Origin: Caldithrix sp964532875
GTDB taxonomy: Bacteria > Calditrichota > Calditrichia > Calditrichales > Calditrichaceae
NCBI GenBank assembly: GCA_964532875.1
Contig: CAZHIZ010000218.1
Span: 1-5,370, forward strand
Direction of reading: 5' to 3'
DNA length: 5,370 nt
The number at the start of each line of letters is the position of its first letter. Position 1 is the first letter of the stretch. Below, in pieces: positions 1 to 5,339 of the stretch. The notes under the pieces were generated by a model that saw only the letters and a list, made by a program, of their open reading frames with translations, had not been told where the DNA came from and ran no database searches. The position numbers and the translations under genes were made by a program.

Positions 1-38
1 TTTATTGGCGGGAACAAGGCACAACCAAAACACCAATT

Positions 39-55
39 CCGTCCCGTAGGGACGG
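39..55. repeat. REP-like short palindrome
   Basis: The arms CCGTCCC (39-45) and GGGACGG (49-55) are perfect reverse complements around a GTA loop, giving a compact GC-rich hairpin in AT-rich surroundings. No T-run follows the stem, so it does not look like a terminator. Short palindromes with a CCCGTAGGG-like core are, from memory, common intergenic repeats in FCB-group genomes. Membership of such a family is inference, since only one full copy is visible here. Confidence 0.5.
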
Positions 56-129
56 TTGAGTGGAAAGATGTATGGAGAAAACTGTGCGCTGTTTCCCCAA
101 TCGGGCGGACGTGAACCCAATTCGCTAAC

Positions 130-210
130 AGTCTTTAACCTTTCGCCTTTCCCCTTTGATTGTTCAATATTTTATTTTAGAACCATTCTTCATTCTCCAT
201 TAAATACGCT
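130..210. other. pyrimidine-rich low-complexity tract
   Basis: The + strand is strongly biased to C and T, with repeated CTTT, CCTTT and CATTC words (for example CCTTTCGCCTTTCCCCTTTG at 139-158, then CCATTC, TCATTC and CTCCATT between about 183 and 205). It resembles the reverse complement in style of the purine-rich tracts at the other end of the window. It has no coding character. A decayed intergenic repeat is the most likely explanation. Confidence 0.4.
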
Positions 211-633
211 GTTTTTTTATTTTTTCGTCAGCCTGATTTAAAAAAATGACCGAAGCAAATGCAATTCTTTGAATAGATATGCAGCGCAAAAAAAATGCCG
301 ATTTAAGTTGCCTATTAAATGACTAATTTTTAATTTAATTCGTGGTGTGTTTCGGCCTCTTCATATCTTTGTGTTTGTGTTTCGTTGATTTTTAAGTACT
401 TAGGCTAAGCGCACTACAAGGATATTTGCGGGCCTGATTTTATCACCTGATGCGATAGCCGAACTTAGAGCCGATGCTCTTTGATATGATTTGTAAAAAT
501 ATGCAATGCCTCGAATGAACGATATGGTATCCGGTATCAACAGGCATGCTGAAAAATTTTATGTGAGTACTTGGAAAATCGGAAGTGATAGCTTAAAAAC
601 AGCCGTTACTCAAGTTTCATAATGTACAAATGG

Positions 634-646
634 TTGCCAGAGGCAA
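634..646 (+). other. weak leader hairpin before porG
   Basis: TTGCC (634-638) and GGCAA (642-646) are perfect inverted arms around an AGA loop, extendable by one G-T pair. The dyad ends about 30 bases before the porG ribosome binding site. It could be a small operator or an mRNA leader stem, but a five-base stem of this kind occurs often by chance, so no function is assigned. Confidence 0.2.
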
Positions 647-690
647 TCTAAACGGAATTGAAAAAGAATCGATAAACAAGGGAGTTTCCT

Positions 691-1239
691 ATGGTTGAAA
701 TTCGAATGCACGGTCGCGGTGGGCAAGGGGCCGTAGTTGCCTGTAAAATTCTGGCCTCGGCATTGTTCAAGGAAGGCAAATTCGCTCAATCGTTTCCCGC
801 TTTTGGGGTGGAACGGCGCGGGGCCCCGGTTCAGGCCTTTATTCGTGTGGATGATAAACCCATTAATTTACGCACGCAAATTTACGAACCGGATTTACTG
901 GTTGTATTAGACCCTACCTTATTAAAAACAGTGGATGTGACTTCCGGTTTAAAACCGGGTGGCAAAATTCTCATTAATAGCGCATTCCCCGCCTCTGAAT
1001 TTAATTTGCCCGATTCCTTTGTTGTGCGAACGGTCGATGCCAGCAAAATTGCTTTGGAACATCATCTCGGTTCGCGCAGTCAACCTATTGTGAATACGGC
1101 CATTTTAGGCGCTTTTTCCCGCTTTACCGGATTGGTAAAAATCGGTCCGGTTTTAGAAGCTATAAAGGAATCGGTTCCGGTTAAGCCGGATGCCAATGCG
1201 GCTGCCGCATTGGAAGCTTTTGAAACGTTTGTCGAATAA
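691..1239 (+). CDS. porG: 2-oxoacid (pyruvate):ferredoxin oxidoreductase, gamma subunit
   Basis: This is the gamma subunit of a multisubunit cytoplasmic 2-oxoacid:ferredoxin oxidoreductase. It corresponds to domain III of single-chain pyruvate:ferredoxin oxidoreductase, the domain linked with the CoA-dependent step. The 182-residue length is normal for the family. Seen in the protein: the N-terminal glycine-rich motif GRGGQGAV (residues 8-15); the family block SFPAFGVERRGAPVQAF (34-50); the YEPDLLVVLDPTLL stretch (65-78); and the C-terminal PIVNTAILGAF block (132-142). All are typical of PorG. The ATG start is supported by a Shine-Dalgarno AAGGGAG at 678-684, six bases upstream, and by the motif lying right at the N-terminus as in other PorG proteins. 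It is the first gene of the operon, and 34 bases separate it from the next start. The assignment to the gamma family is secure. Pyruvate as substrate is inferred from the whole operon, not from this subunit. Confidence 0.95.
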   Translation: MVEIRMHGRGGQGAVVACKILASALFKEGKFAQSFPAFGVERRGAPVQAFIRVDDKPINLRTQIYEPDLLVVLDPTLLKTVDVTSGLKPGGKILINSAFPASEFNLPDSFVVRTVDASKIALEHHLGSRSQPIVNTAILGAFSRFTGLVKIGPVLEAIKESVPVKPDANAAAALEAFETFVE

Positions 1240-1273
1240 AATGGAAATTAATTGAGAAGTTAGGAGCTTAACT

Positions 1274-2962
1274 ATGTACGATCCGATGGAATTCGAAAAC
1301 GGGATACCTCCATTTGCTATTTCCACGGGTGATATGAGCTGGAATAAAACCGGAAGTTGGCGCTACATGCGTCCTTTGTACGATGCCAAGGTGCCGCCCT
1401 GTACTGCAGGATGTCCGGCTCATGAAAAAATCCCGCAATATTTTGCTTTGGTTAAAGAGAAAAAATACGAAGAAGCCTGGCATATCATTTTGCAAGACAA
1501 TCCCATGCCTGGTGTGTTAGGACGCGTGTGCTACCATCCCTGCGAGGATGTTTGCAATCGCGGCCAATACGACGAATCCATTGCCATTCATAATATGGAA
1601 CGGTTTGTGGCCGATCAAAATCGGGATAAACATTTTCCCGATCATTTCGTCCAGGAAGAACGCACTCAGAAAATTGCCATTGTCGGTTCAGGACCGGCCG
1701 GACTTTCGGCCGGCTATCAGTTACGTCGTTTGGGATATCAGGTTACCATTTTCGAAGCGGCGGCCGAAGCGGGCGGCATGTTACGCCTGGGAATTCCCAA
1801 ATATCGTTTACCACGCGAAGTTTTGGACAAAGAGATCGATGACATCAAACGCCTGGGGGTGGAAATTAAAACATCGACGGCGGTCGGTAAGGATATTCCC
1901 TGGGAGAACCTGAAGAAGGAATACGATGCCGTTTTGGTGGCCACCGGTGCCTACAAACCAGGTTCGTTGAATGTGGTCGGCGAACATTTGAAAGGTGTCG
2001 GTACGGGACTGGAGTTTTTAAAAGAATACAACACCACGGGAAAGGCTAAAGTCGGTAAAAAAGTAGTCGTTGTGGGCGGTGGAAATACGGCTATCGATAC
2101 GGCCCGCTCGGCTATTCGACTTGGCGCTCAGGTGACCATCGTTTACCGACGTTCCAAAGCGGAACTGCCGGCCGTGCCGGAGGAAATCGAAGATGCCATT
2201 AAGGAAGGGGTAAACATCATTTTCCTGACCAATCCGGTGGAATTTATCGGCAAAAACAAAGTGCAAAAAGTACGTTTGATTCGCATGAAGTTAGCCGAAC
2301 CCGATGAAAGCGGTCGGCGTCGTCCGGTTCCGATCCCCGGTTCCGAGTTTGAAATCGAAGCCGATCAGGTTTTGCTGGCCATCGGAGAATCACCCGATTT
2401 GGATTTTTTAGGGAACGATCTGAAAATCAATAAAAACCGTTTGCAGGTAGATACTTTCCAAATGACCAGTGAAGAAGGCGTTTTTGCCTGCGGTGATGCG
2501 GCCATGGGCCCGGTCGGGACCGTGGTTAATGCCATTGGTACGGGGAAACGGGCGGCTCAGGCTATTCATCAATATTTAACGGCCAAAGAAATTTCCCTGA
2601 ACGGAGAGGTCAAAAACGAAGTACCTTACGAGACGCTGAATCTGGACTATTTCATTAAAGAACCCCGGCCGCGTGAACAACAAATGCCGGCTACGGATTT
2701 GGTCGGTAATTTTAACGAAGTGAAGTTGGGGCTTCGTGAGGAAGATGCCGTTTATGAAGCGGATCGTTGCTTTAGTTGCGGAACCTGTACCTATTGCGAT
2801 AATTGTCTTGTTTTCTGTCCTGATGTGGCCATTAGTTACAGTAGCGATGGCAAAGGATATGTGATTAACTACGATTATTGCAAGGGATGCGGAATTTGTG
2901 TACATGAATGTCCGCGCAATGCCATGTCTTTTGAGGAGGAATTAAAATGGACCGTGTCCTAA
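1274..2962 (+). CDS. GltD-like NADP(H)/FAD oxidoreductase fused to PorD-type 2x[4Fe-4S] ferredoxin domain
   Basis: This 562-residue fusion is predicted to carry electrons between the PorAB active site and NADP(H). Domains in order: an N-terminal Fer4_20-type helical iron-sulphur domain (about 30-125) with C43, C47, C86, C90 and C94; an FAD-binding Rossmann motif GSGPAG (138-143); an NAD(P)H-binding GGGNTA (268-273), with R292-R293 in YRRS suggesting NADPH; and the C-terminal FAD contact ACGD (405-408) through GTVVNAIGTGKRAA. The C-terminal ferredoxin domain (about 495-550) has C505/C508/C511/C515-Pro and C536/C539/C542/C546-Pro. Two extra cysteines, C499 and C502, sit in EADRCFSCG. The N-terminal domain lacks the usual leading CxxC pair. 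The ATG follows AGGAG (1262-1266) by seven bases. The gene occupies the usual porD position and overlaps porA by 16 bases. Alternative automatic names would be glutamate synthase small subunit or NAD(P)-binding protein, but no gltB-like large subunit is present and the context argues for a por accessory or delta subunit. Confidence 0.9.
   Translation: MYDPMEFENGIPPFAISTGDMSWNKTGSWRYMRPLYDAKVPPCTAGCPAHEKIPQYFALVKEKKYEEAWHIILQDNPMPGVLGRVCYHPCEDVCNRGQYDESIAIHNMERFVADQNRDKHFPDHFVQEERTQKIAIVGSGPAGLSAGYQLRRLGYQVTIFEAAAEAGGMLRLGIPKYRLPREVLDKEIDDIKRLGVEIKTSTAVGKDIPWENLKKEYDAVLVATGAYKPGSLNVVGEHLKGVGTGLEFLKEYNTTGKAKVGKKVVVVGGGNTAIDTARSAIRLGAQVTIVYRRSKAELPAVPEEIEDAIKEGVNIIFLTNPVEFIGKNKVQKVRLIRMKLAEPDESGRRRPVPIPGSEFEIEADQVLLAIGESPDLDFLGNDLKINKNRLQVDTFQMTSEEGVFACGDAAMGPVGTVVNAIGTGKRAAQAIHQYLTAKEISLNGEVKNEVPYETLNLDYFIKEPRPREQQMPATDLVGNFNEVKLGLREEDAVYEADRCFSCGTCTYCDNCLVFCPDVAISYSSDGKGYVINYDYCKGCGICVHECPRNAMSFEEELKWTVS
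2934..2939 (+). promoter_or_regulatory. porA ribosome binding site inside the upstream gene
   Basis: A perfect AGGAGG lies seven bases before the porA ATG at 2947 and is embedded in the last codons of the upstream fusion gene. Ribosomes finishing the fusion protein (TAA at 2960-2962) are therefore already over the porA start, which suggests translational coupling and matched subunit amounts. Confidence 0.8.
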
Positions 2963-4158
2963 ACAAAAATTTGCAAACATATTTCAATCCGGAAACGACG
3001 GAAGAAATAAAGGTTATTGAAGGTACACATTCGGTTTCTTACGCCGTTAAATTGGCGCGCGTAAAAGTAATTTCGGCTTATCCCATCACACCGCAAACTT
3101 CCATTGTGGAAAAGTTGTCCGAATTGTGTGCCAGCGGCGAAATTCCCGCCCAGTATATTAAAGTGGAATCGGAGCATTCGGCTATGGCCGCCGTGATCGG
3201 TGCGGAATCCACCGGTTCCCGCTCGTTTACCGCCACGTCTTCTCAGGGATTGGCTTTAATGCATGAAGTCCTGCATTGGGCCGCAAACGGACGTTTACCC
3301 ATTGTGCTGGCCAATGTGAACCGTGCTCTTGGGCCTCCATGGAATATCTGGGCGGATCAAACCGATAGCTTAGCGCAACGGGACACCGGTTGGATCCAAT
3401 TTTATTGCGAAAGCAATCAGGAAGTATTGGATATGATCATCCAGGCCTATCGAATCGGTGAGGCCGTTATGTTGCCGGTCATGGTTAATATGGATGCCTT
3501 TTATCTTTCGCATACGACAGAACCCGTAGCTTTGCCCAAACAGGAATTAGTTGATAAGTTTCTACCGCCGTACAAGCCCAAGTTTAAGATGGATATCCAG
3601 GATCCGCATGCCTTCGGCGGATTAGCTGGACCGGATTCCTACATGGAATTTCGTTACCGTATTCAGGAAGCCATGGAAGCCGCGCGCGAGTTGATTCCCG
3701 TGGTGGCCGAAGAATACAATCATTACATCGGTCGCTACCACGGGGCCTTAATCGAAGAATATCGCACGGAAGGCGCGGACTATCTGTTAATTACAGCCGG
3801 AACCATAACCGGCACCACGCGTTTGGTGGTGGATGAATATCGCGAAAAGGGCATCAATCTTGGGCTGGTCAAACTTCGTACGTTTCGGCCTTTCCCGATT
3901 GAAGATTTGCGCCGTGTTGCCAAAAACGTTAAAAAAATCGGAGTCATCGACCGCAATATTTCCTTCGGGCAATCCGGAATATTCTTCTCGGAAGTGAAAT
4001 CCGCTTTGTACAATTCCCAGGCTCATCCCTTGTTAAACGGATATGTGGCCGGTCTGGGCGGCCGGGATGTGGTGCCGCAAAATATTAGGGATATTGTGGA
4101 ACACCTGATGCAAAGCGAAGAAGGTCAAGACTTGGTTTGGATAGGAGTGAAAATATGA
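2947..4158 (+). CDS. porA: pyruvate (2-oxoacid):ferredoxin oxidoreductase, alpha subunit
   Basis: This is the alpha subunit, equivalent to domains I and II of single-chain PFOR. It forms the thiamine-diphosphate active site together with PorB and helps bind the 2-oxoacid. At 403 residues it has normal length. Visible family marks: YPITPQT (45-51); the SEHSAMAA block (75-82) with E76 at the position expected to contact the cofactor; SRSFTATSSQGLALMHE (91-107), where R92 matches the conserved substrate-side arginine; NIWADQTDSLAQRDTGWIQF (133-152), a hallmark of pyruvate-type PorA; the domain II motifs LRTFRPFP (310-317) and DRNISFGQSG (335-344); and GLGGRDV (369-375). The ATG has a perfect AGGAGG seven bases upstream. 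Its first 16 bases overlap the preceding gene, and its TGA overlaps the porB ATG as ATGA. The family is certain. Pyruvate is favoured over 2-oxoisovalerate or 2-oxoglutarate by the QRDTGWIQ region, but specificity is inferred. Confidence 0.95.
   Translation: MDRVLNKNLQTYFNPETTEEIKVIEGTHSVSYAVKLARVKVISAYPITPQTSIVEKLSELCASGEIPAQYIKVESEHSAMAAVIGAESTGSRSFTATSSQGLALMHEVLHWAANGRLPIVLANVNRALGPPWNIWADQTDSLAQRDTGWIQFYCESNQEVLDMIIQAYRIGEAVMLPVMVNMDAFYLSHTTEPVALPKQELVDKFLPPYKPKFKMDIQDPHAFGGLAGPDSYMEFRYRIQEAMEAARELIPVVAEEYNHYIGRYHGALIEEYRTEGADYLLITAGTITGTTRLVVDEYREKGINLGLVKLRTFRPFPIEDLRRVAKNVKKIGVIDRNISFGQSGIFFSEVKSALYNSQAHPLLNGYVAGLGGRDVVPQNIRDIVEHLMQSEEGQDLVWIGVKI
4143..4147 (+). promoter_or_regulatory. 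porB ribosome binding site that decides the start
   Basis: AGGAG lies seven bases before the ATG at 4155, inside the 3' end of porA. This favours 4155 over an in-frame upstream TTG at 4137, which would add six residues (MDRSEN) and has no comparable site at a proper distance. Confidence 0.8.
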
Positions 4159-5081
4159 GCCAATTAATGTTTAACATTCCGAAAGAAGAAAATATGGGCT
4201 CCGGCCATGTGGCGTGCCCCGGTTGCGGAGCTACTCTTTCCATGCGCTATGCTCTTAAGGCATTGGGCCTGGATACGATGATCGTCATTCCGGCCTGCTG
4301 TTGGTCGATTATTGACGGGCCGAATCCCAGTTCGGTGAATAAAGTGCCCGTGTTTCATACGGCCTTCGAAACGGCTGCCTCAACGGCCTCAGGCATTAAG
4401 GCCGGTTTAAAAGCTCAGGGTAAAGATGATGTAACCGTTCTGGCCTGGGCCGGGGACGGCGGTACATTTGATATCGGTTTTCAGGCACTTTCCGGGGCGG
4501 CGGAGCGCAACGAAGATATCATCTACATCAGTTACGACAACGAAGCCTACATGAATACGGGCATTCAGCGCAGTTCGGCTACTCCTTTTGGGGCCTGGAC
4601 GACAACAACGCCGGCGAAACATCCCAAAGACCGGCCGAAAAAGAATTTGGTGGAAGCACTGGCGGCCCATCACATTCCTTACATTGCCACCGCCTCGGTG
4701 GCCTATCCGGACGATTTTATCGCCAAGGTCAAAAAAGCCAAATCCATTAAAGGCATGCGCTTTATTCATGTGCTCTCGCCCTGCCCTCCCGGCTGGAAAT
4801 CGGCTCCGGAAAATACCATTAAACTTTCGCGTTTAGCGGTGGAAAGCAAGATTTTCAATCTGTTTGAAATCGAGAACGGTTGGCGCTATCGTATTACGCA
4901 CGAGCCGAAAGATATTCCGGTGAAAGAATATCTTCGCTTACAAGGGCGTTTTGCTCATTTAACCGATGACGACATTAATCGCATCCAGAAAGAGGTGGAT
5001 TTAAACTGGAAGCGCCTTAAAATGAAAGTGAAGTTGAGCGAAGAGGACGAAAAGCTTTTGGCCGAAATTGAAAATGTGTGA
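4155..5081 (+). CDS. porB: pyruvate (2-oxoacid):ferredoxin oxidoreductase, beta subunit
   Basis: This is the beta subunit. It binds the diphosphate end of thiamine diphosphate with Mg2+ and carries the proximal [4Fe-4S] cluster that takes electrons from the reaction intermediate. At 308 residues from the chosen ATG it has normal length. Visible: CPGCG (residues 21-25) and the C48-C49 pair in PACCW, with C210 in HVLSPCPPGW, together giving the expected cluster ligands (C21, C24, C48 or C49, C210); and the thiamine-diphosphate motif from GDGGTFDIG (100-108) to SYDNEAYMNTG (126-136), followed by QRSSATPFGAWTTTTP (138-153), typical of PorB. The C-terminal tail (about 250-308) is charged and helical-looking. 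The ATG overlaps the porA TGA (ATGA, 4155-4158), so the two catalytic subunits should be translationally coupled. The last gene of the operon, it is followed at once by a terminator. No inactivating change is seen. Confidence 0.95.
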   Translation: MSQLMFNIPKEENMGSGHVACPGCGATLSMRYALKALGLDTMIVIPACCWSIIDGPNPSSVNKVPVFHTAFETAASTASGIKAGLKAQGKDDVTVLAWAGDGGTFDIGFQALSGAAERNEDIIYISYDNEAYMNTGIQRSSATPFGAWTTTTPAKHPKDRPKKNLVEALAAHHIPYIATASVAYPDDFIAKVKKAKSIKGMRFIHVLSPCPPGWKSAPENTIKLSRLAVESKIFNLFEIENGWRYRITHEPKDIPVKEYLRLQGRFAHLTDDDINRIQKEVDLNWKRLKMKVKLSEEDEKLLAEIENV

Positions 5082-5086
5082 CCATC

Positions 5087-5111
5087 AAAAAGCTCCTGCG
5101 GGAGCTTTTTT
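5087..5111 (+). terminator. intrinsic terminator of the por operon
   Basis: AAAAAGCTCC (5087-5096) pairs perfectly with GGAGCTTTTT (5101-5110) around a TGCG loop, and the T-run continues to 5111. The stem begins six bases after the last base of the porB stop. The A-run on the left arm means the same structure could also stop transcription entering on the minus strand. Confidence 0.92.
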
Positions 5112-5139
5112 AGTGCTGAGAAAGGAACACCCGGCTTTT

Positions 5140-5181
5140 GACGAATCATAGATTCGGCTCTCGACGAATCGAAGATGCGGC
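5140..5181. repeat. imperfect 23-base tandem direct repeat with a small dyad
   Basis: GACGAATCATAGATTCGGC (5140-5158) recurs at 5163-5181 as GACGAATCGAAGATGCGGC, with 16 of 19 bases identical and the starts 23 bases apart. The first copy contains a perfect dyad, CGAATC-ATA-GATTCG (5142-5156), which is broken in the second. It could be a decayed palindromic repeat or a pair of binding sites. No neighbouring promoter supports the latter. Confidence 0.5.
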
Positions 5182-5197
5182 CAGGGACGGATCTGGC
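5180..5197. repeat. short inverted repeat, GCCAG / CTGGC
   Basis: GCCAG (5180-5184) and CTGGC (5193-5197) are perfect complements around an eight-base loop. The octamer AGGGACGG (5183-5190) inside it also occurs at the upstream palindrome (48-55). No T-run follows, and no function is assigned. Confidence 0.25.
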
Positions 5198-5210
5198 TGA
5201 ATAGAAAACG

Positions 5211-5262
5211 GTTGAATGGGTGAATGGGAATTTGGAACTGGGAATTGGGAACTTGGAAATGG
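5211..5262. repeat. degenerate periodic GAATGGG/GGAACTGGG tract
   Basis: The purine-rich + strand is built of units of about 7-8 bases: TTGAATGG, GTGAATGG, GAATTTGG, AACTGGG, AATTGGG, AACTTGG, AAATGG. The units are alike but not identical. Repeats of this kind are common in the intergenic DNA of some FCB-type genomes as I recall them. The tract has no coding character. Confidence 0.5.
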
Positions 5263-5283
5263 ACAAAGACTTAGCCTTACTTT

Positions 5284-5339
5284 CCCTTCCCCTATGAGGG
5301 GAAGGTGTCTTCGACGCCTACGTCGAAGACGGAAGGGGT
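5284..5339. repeat. two-hairpin REP-like intergenic element
   Basis: Two perfect hairpins stand side by side: CCTTCCCCT (5285-5293) with AGGGGAAGG (5297-5305) around ATG, and GTCTTCGACG (5307-5316) with CGTCGAAGAC (5321-5330) around CCTA. The trailing GGAAGGG (5331-5337) can instead pair with CCCTTCC (5284-5290), enclosing the second hairpin and competing with the first. The compact design, the lack of a T-run and the position outside genes suit an interspersed REP/BIME-like repeat. Its copy number in the genome cannot be seen from one window. Confidence 0.65.

Larger units (their letters stand above)
1..690. other. gene-free upstream region and operon leader
   Basis: No convincing gene is seen here on either strand. 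The longest open frame (TTG at 56 to a stop at 241) has a skewed, low-complexity Phe/Ser/Leu-rich translation, starts inside a palindrome and is treated as spurious. Sub-blocks read from left to right are: a REP-like palindrome (39-55); a pyrimidine-rich tract (about 130-210); a very AT-rich stretch with T and A runs (about 205-340); a GT-rich stretch with TTTGTG repeats (about 340-390); and a more balanced stretch (about 400-690) that would form the leader of the operon. No confident sigma-70-type promoter could be picked out, although the operon promoter is expected in this interval. I see no tRNA, rRNA or riboswitch of a class I can recognise. Confidence 0.6.

Noticed and set aside
56..241. 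61-codon open frame starting at TTG (internal ATG at 68)
   Set aside because: It begins inside the palindrome at 39-55, has no Shine-Dalgarno at a proper distance, and its translation is low-complexity Phe/Ser/Leu-rich sequence from the pyrimidine-rich tract.
308..336. Possible sigma-70 promoter TTGCCT / 17 bases / TAATTT
   Set aside because: The spacing is ideal but the -10 matches only three of six positions, in a stretch so AT-rich that such matches are expected by chance.
618..623. CATAAT as a -10 box close to porG
   Set aside because: No recognisable -35 hexamer lies 16-18 bases upstream and there is no extended -10 motif.
1274..2962. Annotation as a glutamate synthase small subunit (gltD)
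   Set aside because: The flavoprotein core is GltD-like, but there is no gltB, a ferredoxin domain is fused at the C-terminus, and it sits within a por operon.
1274..2962. Flavin-based electron bifurcation of the NfnAB type
   Set aside because: The core resembles the large Nfn subunit, but there is no Nfn small subunit in the window and the N-terminal cysteine set is incomplete, so bifurcation cannot be supported from the sequence.
4137..4154. Upstream TTG start for porB
   Set aside because: The ATG at 4155 has AGGAG seven bases upstream and the typical ATGA overlap with porA. The TTG would add only six unconserved-looking residues.
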